A DNA stretch of 28,178 nt from UMGS1649 sp045652705 (GTDB lineage Bacteria > Bacillota > Clostridia > TANB77 > CAG-465): positions 1 to 28,178 of the forward strand of contig JAZRUV010000017.1 in the NCBI GenBank assembly GCA_045652705.1, given 5' to 3'. How positions within the stretch are numbered: the first letter of the stretch is position 1; each line of letters opens with the position of its first letter. Shown here piece by piece: positions 13,951 through 22,430 of this stretch. Position numbers and translations under genes: made by a program. The notes beneath the pieces were generated by a model, which was not told where the DNA came from, made no database searches, and saw nothing but the letters and a program-made list of their open reading frames with translations.

Positions 13951-14634
13951 ATGTTAAATGAAAAGAAAGGAATAAGTTTAATAGTTTTAGTTTTAATTGC
14001 TGTTGTAGTAATTGTTATAGGTGCTGTATCTGTTGTTTTAGTTATGAATAATAGTAATAATGATAATTCTCCAACAAATAATAATAATAATGCAAACTTG
14101 AATTTAAATAATGAAACAAGTCCAACAAAACCACAAACAGATGATAATCAAACCAACAACATTGATTTGATATATACTTTTAAAGATCCAAGTAAACCGG
14201 TAGCATTTGATTATCCTAATTTAAAATCTATTGAAGAAGGAACTTCTCAAATTTTTAAGAATAGTAGATATGTAATTGCATATTGTAGAGAGACTAAAGA
14301 AGCTGAATTAAAAGATATCCCAACAGAGTTATCAGAAAAATTTTCTCGTACAATTAGCACTCATTTGATAGGTGATTTTAACTCTTTTTCGATAAAAGAA
14401 TCAAAGGAAATGAATATAAACAATATTAAAGTTTTAATGATAAAGGGACTCCTTGTTGCAGAATTTGATGATGGAAGTAAAGTTAATTATCCTATGCAAG
14501 GATACACTTTTAAGAAATCTGGTATGATTGTTGAACTAATTGGTTTTATAAACGAAGAAACAAATGACACTAATAAAAAAGAAATGGAAAAAACTATTGA
14601 AGCAATGATAAAAACACTTCGTGATGATAGATAA
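13951..14634 (+). CDS. membrane-anchored extracellular protein with pilin-like N-terminus
   Basis: 227 aa, family not recognised. MLNEKKG then ISLIVLVLIAVVVIVIGAVS forms one N-terminal transmembrane segment (~8-32), similar in style to the pilin-like N-terminus at 8798. An Asn/Thr/Pro-rich linker follows (~35-70), then a soluble domain of about 155 residues with alternating strands and helices (YVIAYCRETKEAEL, LLVAEFDDGSKVNYPM). GGAGG precedes ATG 13951. The topology suggests an exported domain held at the membrane. It converges on the mobile element, and a shared 20-bp terminator separates them. Whether it belongs to the chromosome or the element is unclear. Confidence 0.8.
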   Translation: MLNEKKGISLIVLVLIAVVVIVIGAVSVVLVMNNSNNDNSPTNNNNNANLNLNNETSPTKPQTDDNQTNNIDLIYTFKDPSKPVAFDYPNLKSIEEGTSQIFKNSRYVIAYCRETKEAELKDIPTELSEKFSRTISTHLIGDFNSFSIKESKEMNINNIKVLMIKGLLVAEFDDGSKVNYPMQGYTFKKSGMIVELIGFINEETNDTNKKEMEKTIEAMIKTLRDDR

Positions 14635-14677
14635 ATATATTGGAGCCAAAATTCTAATTGGCTCCAATATATTTATC
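14630..14677. terminator. bidirectional terminator, 20-bp perfect stem
   Basis: GATAAATATATTGGAGCCAA (14630-14649) and its exact complement (14658-14677) flank an 8-nt loop. It contains the stop codon of the plus-strand gene and ends 2 bases from the stop of the minus-strand gene at 14680, so it serves both converging units. Confidence 0.85.
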
Positions 14678-14679
14678 TA

Positions 14680-15000
14680 TTACTCCTTTAAAATTTTATA
14701 AATATCAGCTAAAACTTCATAGACAAAATCACTTTGTTCTTTTTCTGTCATTTCCATTACTTGTGCAGACATTAAAAGCAAATGTTTATATTCAAGAAAG
14801 TTTATCATCCCATATTTGTTATAGTTTGTATCAACTATTCTTAATATTTGTTTTAACAAATCTAGCATTTTATCACTTTTAATGTTTGTATAATCACTTT
14901 CAAATATATTTATTGCAAGTCTTAATTTATCTGCAAACTCCAATGTTTCATAATACCTTACTAATTTTATTACTTTTTCACTATTATTTTTTAATATCAT
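14680..15000 (-). CDS. small helical protein downstream of the relaxase
   Basis: 106 aa, family not recognised. It is almost entirely amphipathic helix (KLVRYYETLEFADKLRLAIN, LLKQILRIVD, FVYEVLADIYKIL) with no signal or membrane segment. ATG 15000 is chosen because AAGGTGG lies 8 nt upstream; an in-frame GTG at 15012 lacks an SD. It begins 5 bases after the relaxase stop (positions 15001-15005 lie between them) and is surely co-transcribed with it. An accessory mobilization or regulatory role is possible by position only. Confidence 0.75.
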   Translation of the reverse strand: MILKNNSEKVIKLVRYYETLEFADKLRLAINIFESDYTNIKSDKMLDLLKQILRIVDTNYNKYGMINFLEYKHLLLMSAQVMEMTEKEQSDFVYEVLADIYKILKE

Positions 15001-15005
15001 AATTT

Positions 15006-16349
15006 TTACCACCTTTCATATTTTTTGTTTTTTACATTTTTGTTATCAATATAGTCAATATCATCTTGCCTTAAAATATTATCTTTTTTCATTGCTTCAT
15101 ATACTTTTTTATAACTTTCATCAGCATAATATCTAACTCTGTTCTTAAAGAATTTCATAAACTTATTCCATAAATTTTTAAACACATTCAAGTGCTTAAT
15201 TTCTTTTTCTTGACTAGAAATAGTATCTTTTGCAATACCTAAATCTTCTTTTAATTCCTTTATTTCAAAATCTTTTTGTATAATAGTTCTATTTAGTATT
15301 CTAACTTCGTTATCGTGTTCTTTTAAATCTTTCTCGTATTCTTTCATAATAATATCTAAATCGTTAACACCTTTAATAGATTTTGTAGTATCTCTAACTT
15401 TTGAAATATAGCTTTTTATGGTTTCTAGTTGTTCATTTGAAATAGTATAATTCTTTTTGTTTACTAGATTGGGCTTTAGAGTAGTTATTATACTTTCTAG
15501 CTTATTACTTTCTGTATTTACTATATCTGTTTTTTCATTTGCTTGTTTTAACCTTTGTTTATTCTTTTCATAATCTTTTTTCATTTGTCTGTAATTAGTC
15601 ATTTTACTAACTGGTATATCAAAGTTTCTGCCTAGTTCTTTTTCTTTCAGTTTGTAATCAACTTCATAATATTTATTAAAAGATTTTATACAGTTAAATC
15701 TCATTTTATCTTGTAGTTTTGAAAGAGAAGTTTTAGTAAATATTTGAGATTTTGCAACTTGTTTTCCCATTCCATTTTTATAACCATCTTTTACAGGAAC
15801 ACCAACTATATGCATATGAGGAGAAAGGCTTTGTTCTTCAAAGTGTATTACCGCATTTGCTATTTTAAATTCTGGTACAAATTGCATTAAATCATATACT
15901 TGTTCTTTATATACATTAGTCATTTTTCTTCTGTAGATAATATCTTTATCATTCCAAAATTCCATATCGCCAAGTTCAATTATTAGTTCACAAGCTAAAT
16001 CTCTATTAGAATTTCTTGATATATGATTAAAGTAATTATCTATTTTTCTATCATCTCTTGTTTGCTTTTTGTTATATTCAATTCTTGCTTTTTCAAACTC
16101 TTGTAAATATAAATTTTTAACATCATTTATTAAATTATTTGTCCCATAAATATTACAAATCATATCTGTTTTATGGTCATATTCTCTATAATTATGATTA
16201 TTTACTTTTGATAATTGACCACTATTTTGTATAGAATGATTACTAAATGAAGTTGTATTTGATGGATTCTTTTTTGCTAATTCTTTTGCTCTTTTTGTTT
16301 TATTTTTATCGTTTCCTAAGTGAATTGTATAGGCTAACATCTCACTCAT
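15006..16349 (-). CDS. Mob/Pre (MobV) family relaxase, TnpZ-like
   Basis: 447 aa. MobV relaxases nick at oriT and lead the transferred strand during conjugative mobilization. The metal-binding motif III is visible at residues 169-180 (HFEEQSLSPHMH, three histidines). A motif I-like NHNYREYDHKT lies near 51-61. From ~250 the protein is a long coiled coil to ~400 with a basic end. ATG 16349 is preferred, with AAAGGAGC upstream; the longer ORF has none. It lies directly downstream of the oriT-like region and of recombinase 1, with a helical small gene after it. Confidence 0.88.
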   Translation of the reverse strand: MSEMLAYTIHLGNDKNKTKRAKELAKKNPSNTTSFSNHSIQNSGQLSKVNNHNYREYDHKTDMICNIYGTNNLINDVKNLYLQEFEKARIEYNKKQTRDDRKIDNYFNHISRNSNRDLACELIIELGDMEFWNDKDIIYRRKMTNVYKEQVYDLMQFVPEFKIANAVIHFEEQSLSPHMHIVGVPVKDGYKNGMGKQVAKSQIFTKTSLSKLQDKMRFNCIKSFNKYYEVDYKLKEKELGRNFDIPVSKMTNYRQMKKDYEKNKQRLKQANEKTDIVNTESNKLESIITTLKPNLVNKKNYTISNEQLETIKSYISKVRDTTKSIKGVNDLDIIMKEYEKDLKEHDNEVRILNRTIIQKDFEIKELKEDLGIAKDTISSQEKEIKHLNVFKNLWNKFMKFFKNRVRYYADESYKKVYEAMKKDNILRQDDIDYIDNKNVKNKKYERW

Positions 16350-16397
16350 TTTTTTTGCTCCTTTGCATACAGGATTTTGACTTGTCAAAAATCCTAA

Positions 16398-16529
16398 CCC
16401 CCTATGAGTTTTGACATTCTATCAAAACTTGGGGGGCTCTGCGAGGCAATTTGATTTACTAAAAATAGTAAATCAAATTCAAATTAACTATCGCCACTTT
16501 CATTGCTTTGCAACAAAACGTGCCACGTT
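16398..16529. other. oriT-like region: three successive inverted repeats
   Basis: Between the relaxase and recombinase 1. IR1: CCCCC-AGTTTTGA (16398-16414) with TCAAAACT-GGGGG (16422-16436). IR2: AATTTGATTTACTA (16448-16461) with its exact complement (16466-16479), 4-nt loop. IR3: AACGTG-C-CACGTT (16517-16529). MobV origins lie next to the mob gene and carry inverted repeats, so this is the best oriT candidate. One of the repeats could instead be a recombinase site. The nick position is not identifiable. Confidence 0.5.
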
Positions 16530-16537
16530 AATTTGTT

Positions 16538-18355
16538 TTAGCATACCTTCGCAGGAGTATAAGTGACTGCTCCTATTGTATATGTGTCTTTCTCTTTTAT
16601 AGGAAACGAATTATCATTTTGCAGAGCAACCATTCTAATAACATTTTCATCTTTGCTATTTAGTTCAAATTTCATTATCTTGTGTTTTAATTCTTCATTA
16701 CTATCAATTTGAAACAACTCATAAAATTCTATATCAAAATATTTATTCATTCTGTCTATATAATCATCAAATTGTTCTTGATTTATATTTACACTTGTCC
16801 TAATTTGTTGTTCTTCGCCATCTATCGTAATTGGGACATAAAGGTCTAATATACCAACTTCAAATAATTTTGAAATTTGACTAGCATAGCTACTTCTAAA
16901 ATTTATCTTATCAATATAAAAATCGCCATTTTCATCTTTTAATAAAGTCATTGACTCAATAAACTTTGAAATAAATTCTTGTTTTTCTTCTTTTGATTTC
17001 TTATTCCATTCATCTTTTAAAACTTTATCTAAATTATTTGTTCTTATTAGATTTTCTCTTTCAATATCTCTGTCTGCCATTAGTTGTTGTGGGGTAAAAG
17101 AGAAACTATTTACATTTAAACTTTCATATTTTTTGGTTTCTAGTAAATTTATTTTTTCTTCAATTATTTTATAATCTGCTGAAAAATCTTCTATCTCAAC
17201 AATACCACTTAAATATGCTTTCTTAATTCTTTCTTTTTGTTGTTTTAGAGTTTGTATTTCTTTATCAAATTTCTCTGTATCAGTTTCTTTTTTATCAGCC
17301 AGTACAGGAAGAAAATATTTCTTAACTGCCATATCATATTCTACTAAATCTAATATAAATTCTTCTAAACATTGTTCAACTTTATCTTCTCTATAATAAA
17401 TCTTACAATGTTCACAGTTATAGTACATATACTTTCTTTTTGTACCACCAGAACCTTTGCATTTCATTATCCTGCCACATTCAGGACATTTAAGTCTTTG
17501 AAAAAATAGATAAACTCTATCTCTAGTATAAGCTCTTTGATTTTTCTCTTTTTGCATTTGTGCTTCTTCCCACATAGCACGAGTGATTATTGGTTCAACT
17601 ACATTCATAAAAATAGTAGTTTCTCCATTAGTTTGTTTACTAATACTTCTATGTTGTTCATAATCTCCCATATAAACCCTATTATCAATCATTCCCATAA
17701 TTGTAGTATCTCTCCACTTTTTAGGGTATAGGACTTTTTCTTTATTTAGAATATTACTAATTTGTTGATAACTTTTGCCTTCTAAATACATATTAAATAT
17801 TCTTATTACAATATCTTTTGTAGTTTCGTCTATTACAGTCTTTTTATTTATATCTTTTTTATAGCCAAGTGGTATTTTACCAGGCAAATGTCCAGATTTT
17901 ATAGCACCATTTAATCCGAACTTTGTTCTTTCGCTAACTATTTCAATTTCTAATTGAGATAATACTGTTAGCATTCTTACAAAAAATCTTCCGTTAGCAG
18001 TAGAAGTATTAACATCATCTCTATCACATACAAGATATGTGTTATGTTTTTCTAATACTGCAATAAGTTCTTCTAAATCACGAACTGAGCGAGTCACTCT
18101 ATCTAACTTGTAGGCTACAATATAATTGATTTTTCCTTTCTTCATATCTGCTAACATTTCTTGAAAAGCAGGACGATTTTTAATATCTTTTGCTGATATT
18201 CCTGCATCTTCATAGATTTTGAATACTTCATATTCTTTGAATTTGCAAAGCTGTAATAGTTTTTCCTTTTGTTCTCCCAAACTAAATCCTTCTCTAGCTT
18301 GATCTTCTGTACTTACACGAATATAAATTCCTGCAACTTTTCTTTCTTCGTTCAT
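16538..18355 (-). CDS. large serine recombinase 1 (TnpX-like)
   Basis: 605 aa. The N-terminal resolvase domain has catalytic Ser15 in IYIRVSTEDQ, and the Arg-rich YKLDRVTRSVRDL motif near 95. The recombinase (DNA-binding) domain spans ~150-260 (LNGAIKSGHLPGKIPLGY). A zinc ribbon (CPECGRIMKC ... CEHCK) covers about 295-330, and a coiled coil follows. It integrates and excises the element by serine chemistry. ATG 18355 has GGGAGG 11 nt upstream; the earlier in-frame ATG lacks an SD. It follows a 93-aa gene and a hairpin at 18407-18438. It is full length with the catalytic residues intact. Confidence 0.93.
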   Translation of the reverse strand: MNEERKVAGIYIRVSTEDQAREGFSLGEQKEKLLQLCKFKEYEVFKIYEDAGISAKDIKNRPAFQEMLADMKKGKINYIVAYKLDRVTRSVRDLEELIAVLEKHNTYLVCDRDDVNTSTANGRFFVRMLTVLSQLEIEIVSERTKFGLNGAIKSGHLPGKIPLGYKKDINKKTVIDETTKDIVIRIFNMYLEGKSYQQISNILNKEKVLYPKKWRDTTIMGMIDNRVYMGDYEQHRSISKQTNGETTIFMNVVEPIITRAMWEEAQMQKEKNQRAYTRDRVYLFFQRLKCPECGRIMKCKGSGGTKRKYMYYNCEHCKIYYREDKVEQCLEEFILDLVEYDMAVKKYFLPVLADKKETDTEKFDKEIQTLKQQKERIKKAYLSGIVEIEDFSADYKIIEEKINLLETKKYESLNVNSFSFTPQQLMADRDIERENLIRTNNLDKVLKDEWNKKSKEEKQEFISKFIESMTLLKDENGDFYIDKINFRSSYASQISKLFEVGILDLYVPITIDGEEQQIRTSVNINQEQFDDYIDRMNKYFDIEFYELFQIDSNEELKHKIMKFELNSKDENVIRMVALQNDNSFPIKEKDTYTIGAVTYTPAKVC

Positions 18356-18406
18356 AGTATTAAATTCCTCCCTTCGATTTGAATAGAAAGGCATTTAATA
18401 TAAAAT

Positions 18407-18438
18407 AAGTGCCAGATAGCGCAAGGCTATTGACACTT
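18407..18438 (-). other. hairpin in front of recombinase 1
   Basis: AAGTGTCA and TGGCACTT pair (one G-U), and an inner TAGC/GCTA extends the stem, with a CTTGC loop on the minus strand. There is only a weak T-rich tail. It may be an attenuator or a recombinase site between the small partner gene and the recombinase. Confidence 0.4.
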
Positions 18439-18521
18439 AAAGAGTTTCATAATTTATTTTTCCTTCTTTTTTAACAACACAAATAAAACAAAATAAGGTA
18501 TTTTTTAAAAAACTCTAAAAA

Positions 18522-18803
18522 TTAATGCCTTGCTATGTATTCCTGTAGTTTGGACAAAGGGTATTTCGTCCTTAAATCATTAACATAGAAATAATCATGT
18601 TCATTAAAGAACAGATACAGGCAATCTTTAATGATTACTCTATGCGGCTCAACATATGCCAAATTTGTATGTTCTATTATTCTTAAACAACCTTCAATCA
18701 CCACTTGTTGCTCAAGTTCTATAGAACTAAATTTGCAAGCCCATTCAATTTTTGAGAGTAAATCTCTTCTTATCTTGTTTGGAATCTTTAATACACTTAT
18801 CAT
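18522..18803 (-). CDS. small protein upstream of serine recombinase 1
   Basis: 93 aa, no family recognised. It is a mixed alpha/beta protein with a VEP tripeptide at 51-53, and near the C-terminus FYV, five residues, KY, then LxxLxxxI. The gene at 22576-22860, also just upstream of a serine recombinase, encodes a 94-aa protein with the same arrangement. ATG 18803 is chosen over the in-frame 18821 because AAAGGA precedes it. The first gene after the structured leader, it is co-transcribed with recombinase 1. A regulatory or directionality role is inference from position. Confidence 0.75.
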   Translation of the reverse strand: MISVLKIPNKIRRDLLSKIEWACKFSSIELEQQVVIEGCLRIIEHTNLAYVEPHRVIIKDCLYLFFNEHDYFYVNDLRTKYPLSKLQEYIARH

Positions 18804-18838
18804 ATCACACCATCCTTTCATTTTCTATAAAAAGCGAC

Positions 18839-18945
18839 AAAAAAAATCGACTTTTTACAGTCGATTAAATCTTTTCGTCTGGTGCGACGATTTTACCTTT
18901 TGGAGCGGTTAAGCTACAGCTTACGAACTACAACGCTCTCTTTCT
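18839..18945 (-). ncRNA. structured leader with intrinsic terminator upstream of the recombinase 1 operon
   Basis: From the predicted start near 18945 the minus transcript first forms a stem GAGCG/CGCTC enclosing AAGCT/AGCTT, then CGTC/GACG. Finally AATCGACT/AGTCGATT (18845-18866) is followed by eight T residues, a clear intrinsic terminator. It lies 36 bases before the first ORF, so it either attenuates the operon or ends a short ~100-nt RNA. I could not assign a known class. Confidence 0.6.
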
Positions 18946-18951
18946 ATAAAC

Positions 18952-18980
18952 ATTATACAAAAAAATTATATTTTTTTCAA
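18952..18980 (-). promoter_or_regulatory. consensus promoter of the recombinase 1 operon
   Basis: Minus strand TTGAAA (18975-18980), 17 bases, TATAAT (18952-18957). Confidence 0.85.
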
Positions 18981-18987
18981 CAAAATA

Positions 18988-19016
18988 AAGACAATATTAT
19001 TTTAATATGATAAAAT
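18988..19016 (+). promoter_or_regulatory. probable promoter of the cargo membrane genes
   Basis: AAGACA (18988-18993), 17 bases, TAAAAT (19011-19016), 21 bases before ATG 19038. It is divergent from the recombinase 1 promoter and only 8 bases away. Confidence 0.5.
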
Positions 19017-19037
19017 TAATATGATAGGAGGTACAAA

Positions 19038-19502
19038 ATGAAAACTTGGAAAAAAGTATTATTTAATGTTTTAGGTTGTGGATTATTCTTATTTGTTGGT
19101 GGAGTAATTTTAGGTGTGATTATTGAAGATAATGAGTTAGCATATTCTATTTGCTTAAAAATAGTTTTAGGGTATGTATTTATTTTATCTTTTATTTCTT
19201 TTATAAAAAAAGTAAAAGAAACTATGCAAAATATAAATAAAGAAAAAGTAAAAGCAATATTAAGACCTATAACTTGGGCTATTACTACTTTACCATATAT
19301 TACTTTATGGGGTATTTTAGTAGCGCTTGCATTTACAAAATACTTAAGTATTGCATTAACTGTTGCTTTTGTTGCTCTAGCAATCTATATACTTCTATTA
19401 CTAATCATTGGTTCAAAAATGCAACACGAAGAATATAAAGAAAATGATAAAAAAGAAGTTGATGATTTAGAACAATATGTAAAAAATAAAGATAAGGAGT
19501 GA
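19038..19502 (+). CDS. integral membrane protein, four predicted helices
   Basis: 154 aa, family not recognised. Hydrophobic segments lie at about residues 8-30, 38-56, 78-98 and 101-125, followed by a charged C-terminal tail (EEYKENDKKEVDD). TAGGAGG precedes ATG 19038. It is the first of two plus-strand cargo genes of the mobile element; the stop is 5 bases before the next start, and that gene's SD (AAGGAG) overlaps it. No transporter or immunity motif could be seen. Confidence 0.8.
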   Translation: MKTWKKVLFNVLGCGLFLFVGGVILGVIIEDNELAYSICLKIVLGYVFILSFISFIKKVKETMQNINKEKVKAILRPITWAITTLPYITLWGILVALAFTKYLSIALTVAFVALAIYILLLLIIGSKMQHEEYKENDKKEVDDLEQYVKNKDKE

Positions 19503-19507
19503 TATAG

Positions 19508-20041
19508 ATGTTTTCAAAAAATATTTATAAAAAACAAAATGGATTTTTATTTGTAATTTTATCTTGGGTTATGTTTCTATTTTTACTATTTATGGTAATT
19601 TCGATGATATTTAGTAATGGACCAATTACATATCCTGGATTTTTAGAAAATTATGCTGATTTTTTAAGTATGTTTATGGGTTGGTTATTTATGATTAGTT
19701 TTGTAGGATTTCCGCTTTCACTATGTTTATACAAAGGAATGAAGAATTTATATGTTAATAGTAAATTAAATATAAATGAAGATAAAATTTACTATATCCA
19801 ACAAACAGAAGCACTTTGGACTATATTTGGTAGAAGTACAGAATATAAAATATATAATGTGTTAGATATTAAAAATTATGAAATTTCAAAAAGATGGATA
19901 AAAATTTATGGACATATTGAAGAAGAAACTGTTTATAATAAAAAGAAATCAGATAAAAAGAATATAGAATATGTTAAAATTGCACGTGCTTTTGATACTG
20001 ATAACGATATTATTAAATACTTACATAACATCAACAAATAA
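19508..20041 (+). CDS. membrane protein with two helices and a PH-like soluble domain
   Basis: 177 aa, family not recognised. Two hydrophobic segments (~12-36 and ~50-74) are followed by a soluble region of about 100 residues with beta-rich character (INEDKIYYIQQ, YKIYNVLDIKNYEISK, WIKIYGHI). This resembles bacterial PH-like domains in general shape only. It is co-transcribed with the previous gene and closed by a terminator at 20046-20087. Cargo function is unknown; the pair could be an accessory exclusion or stress module, but nothing in the sequence shows it. Confidence 0.78.
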   Translation: MFSKNIYKKQNGFLFVILSWVMFLFLLFMVISMIFSNGPITYPGFLENYADFLSMFMGWLFMISFVGFPLSLCLYKGMKNLYVNSKLNINEDKIYYIQQTEALWTIFGRSTEYKIYNVLDIKNYEISKRWIKIYGHIEEETVYNKKKSDKKNIEYVKIARAFDTDNDIIKYLHNINK

Positions 20042-20045
20042 CTAT

Positions 20046-20087
20046 AAAAGACAATGTAGAAAATAAAATCTTCATTGTCTTTTTTTA
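20046..20087 (+). terminator. terminator of the cargo pair
   Basis: AAAAGACAATG (20046-20056) pairs with CATTGTCTTTT (20073-20083), and the T run continues to 20087. Confidence 0.8.
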
Positions 20088-20118
20088 TAACTATTAACTA
20101 TCTATTTTTAAGGGGATT

Positions 20119-20190
20119 GGGGATTTTCCCCACATTAGAATTTATACGGGAGTATAAATTCAGTGCTGGCTAGACATTACTTTTACTCCC
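20119..20190. other. hairpin cluster with possible pseudoknot
   Basis: GGGG-ATTTT-CCCC (20119-20131), then GAATTTATAC-GGGA-GTATAAATTC (20138-20161, 10 bp). The loop and flanking bases GGGAGTA (20148-20154) are complementary to TACTCCC (20184-20190). No gene covers it. It resembles an origin, oriT or recombinase site of a second element more than a terminator. Confidence 0.45.
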
Positions 20191-20206
20191 ATATTAGACA
20201 AAATAT

Positions 20207-20248
20207 AAAAAGAGGATTAAATTATTTCTATAATTTTTTCCTCTTTTT
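20207..20248 (-). terminator. terminator of the recombinase 2-tnpV operon
   Basis: AAAAAGAGGA pairs with TCCTCTTTTT, and an inner AAATTAT/ATAATTT extends the stem after a 2-nt mismatch. It lies 9 bases past the tnpV stop and is symmetric, so it could act in both directions. Confidence 0.8.
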
Positions 20249-20257
20249 TTAGATTTC

Positions 20258-20611
20258 TTATATGAAAATATATTCTTTTAATATAATTTCTTCTGCTGTA
20301 TTTTTATAATTATTCATAAGTTTTGCCCATTCAATATGATTAATTTTTTTGTTCTTTTCAGATAGTCTTTCATCAGTTTTTTTATAACTTTCCATCAAAG
20401 TATTTAATAAATCTTCAGAATTTTTACTTACTGAAATAAGATGATTAGTAAGTTCTTCTTTCATTAAAAGCGAAGTATATAATGCTTTTTTATAATCTTT
20501 TAAATAAGCTAATCTCATTCTTCCATATTTGTTTATATTTCCTTTTTTAGTTTCTTTTAAAGTTAAATCTGGTAATAAATAATCTCCTTGTTTTGTATAA
20601 GTTATTTCCAT
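20258..20611 (-). CDS. tnpV: TnpV family transposon-encoded protein
   Basis: 117 aa. TnpV is the small Tn4451-type protein encoded after the large serine recombinase, proposed to act in excision or its control. Family marks are the N-terminal ITYTKQGDYLLPDLTL, NKYGRMRLAYLKDYKKALYTSLL in the middle, and EWAKLMNNYKNTAEEIIL near the end. The ATG at 20611 has AAAGGA upstream. It lies 16 bases after recombinase 2 and closes that operon. Function is established only by association. Confidence 0.88.
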   Translation of the reverse strand: MEITYTKQGDYLLPDLTLKETKKGNINKYGRMRLAYLKDYKKALYTSLLMKEELTNHLISVSKNSEDLLNTLMESYKKTDERLSEKNKKINHIEWAKLMNNYKNTAEEIILKEYIFI

Positions 20612-20627
20612 AATTAAATCATTCCTT

Positions 20628-22418
20628 TCATATTTTTATAATTATTTTTGGTATTAATAGTAGATTATCTACTATATTGTTATCTTCAATATATGGACAG
20701 TTTATAATTCCATCGTGATAAAAGTGTTGTTTTATTAGTTCCATATATAGAAGTAAATCTGCTTCAGAATATTCATTATCTTCATATTTTTTAGTAGAAA
20801 ATATAAAGTAATCTTGTTCTAATTTTTCTAATTCTTGTTTATTAATTTGTTCTTTATATTTAATTCCAATTTCATTATTATTTAGAATTTCATTAAGATA
20901 ACTTACATATTCTTTATTGCTTTTAGATATAAATTCATCAGTAAATTTTATATTTTTAATTTCAATATTGTAATTTTTATCTCTTGTTATTTCTAAACTT
21001 GCTATTAATCTTTGTATTAATTCTTTCTTAGTTTTTTTATTTAAACTATCCCATAAAAATGAGAATCCAAGCTTATTTTGAAATAAAATATTGTTATCAT
21101 CTTGATAATCACAATCTAATTTCTTAAGTAATTCTACTGTGTAATCTTTAAAGTCCTCATCTGGATCTAGCTTGTTTTTCTTTTGATTTAGTTTATCTAT
21201 TTCTTTTTTTATTACCTCATTTTTATGGTTAATTACTTCAACGTTTAGGGTAGAACTTAAATATAAATCTACTAATTTTTTCTCTTGTTGTTTTAGTTTT
21301 TCAATAGCATTATCTATATCTTTAATTTCTTTTGTTTTAGTAGAATTACATACGATAATCTCATTATCTGTATCATACATATATCTAGTTAATTCATTTA
21401 AAATACGGCCTAATTTTTGTTCAATTTTGTCTGAACTATAATGAAGTCCTTTGGATTTACAATTACTATTTTTACAAGTTAAATGGTAATAAACTTTTTC
21501 TTTTTCAGTACCACTATTTTTAAAAGAATTAGTAGAAGAAAGTATTCGACCACAATCTGGACACTTGACTATTGAAGTAAATAAATGAATATGTTCTCCA
21601 TAATTAGAGTGTTTATTTCTCTCTAAATTTGCTCTTGTAACATTCCAAGTTTGTTCATCAATAATAGGTTCACAATAGTTATTTACTCTTAAAACATCTT
21701 TTTGTTTTCGTTTGTATTTTCCATATTCAAATGTTCCTATATAAATAGAATTAGTTAATATTTTATAGACTCGGTCACTTCGCCATTTACCTTGTTTCAA
21801 GTATGAATTATTATCTTTCATAATACTTGCTATATTTCTTGTAGAGTGACCTTTTTTACATAGTTCAAATATTTCTTTTACTACTTGTGCTTCAATTGGT
21901 TCTATCTCCAAATGTCCTGTTTCTTCGTTTCTAATATAGCCATAAGGTGCTTTACTTGGGTGTATTTTGGATAATGCCATTTCTTCCATAGCACGTTTAG
22001 TTCTTGCTCCAATTTCTTTTCTTTCCCTTTGGCCAAATACTAAATTCATTCCAAATATCATTTCACCATTAGCGGTAGATATGTCATAAGGTTCAAGTAT
22101 CAACTCAATTTTTACATCGTACTCTTCACAATAATTTAGTAGCCAAAAGCCATCATAATTATTTCTAGTTAATCTATCTACTTTAATTGCAACTAACTTA
22201 TCTATCTTTTTAGATTTAATATCTTTTAATAATCTTTGCATTTCAGGTCGCATTAAATCTTTTCCAGAATGTCCTGCATCATTGTAGACATCAACTATTA
22301 AATAATCATTTTTCTCACAATATTCTTTAATCATTCTTAATTGTGAATCGATAGAATAACCATTATCTCTTTGGTCATCTGTACTTACTCTTACATATAC
22401 TGCACATCTATTACTCAT
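20628..22418 (-). CDS. large serine recombinase 2 (TnpX-like)
   Basis: 596 aa. Catalytic Ser12 lies in VYVRVSTDDQ, with IKVDRLTRNNYDG near 80-90 and the recombinase domain at ~150-250 (SKAPYGYI). The zinc ribbon has CPDCGRIL near 285 and CKNSNCK. A coiled coil follows, with a long C-terminal domain. GAGGAG precedes ATG 22418. It is distinct from recombinase 1 in sequence and is paired with tnpV. Three 54-bp repeats lie directly upstream, and beyond them a 94-aa gene like the one before recombinase 1. It looks intact. Confidence 0.93.
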   Translation of the reverse strand: MSNRCAVYVRVSTDDQRDNGYSIDSQLRMIKEYCEKNDYLIVDVYNDAGHSGKDLMRPEMQRLLKDIKSKKIDKLVAIKVDRLTRNNYDGFWLLNYCEEYDVKIELILEPYDISTANGEMIFGMNLVFGQRERKEIGARTKRAMEEMALSKIHPSKAPYGYIRNEETGHLEIEPIEAQVVKEIFELCKKGHSTRNIASIMKDNNSYLKQGKWRSDRVYKILTNSIYIGTFEYGKYKRKQKDVLRVNNYCEPIIDEQTWNVTRANLERNKHSNYGEHIHLFTSIVKCPDCGRILSSTNSFKNSGTEKEKVYYHLTCKNSNCKSKGLHYSSDKIEQKLGRILNELTRYMYDTDNEIIVCNSTKTKEIKDIDNAIEKLKQQEKKLVDLYLSSTLNVEVINHKNEVIKKEIDKLNQKKNKLDPDEDFKDYTVELLKKLDCDYQDDNNILFQNKLGFSFLWDSLNKKTKKELIQRLIASLEITRDKNYNIEIKNIKFTDEFISKSNKEYVSYLNEILNNNEIGIKYKEQINKQELEKLEQDYFIFSTKKYEDNEYSEADLLLYMELIKQHFYHDGIINCPYIEDNNIVDNLLLIPKIIIKI

Positions 22419-22430
22419 AAAATCATCTCC

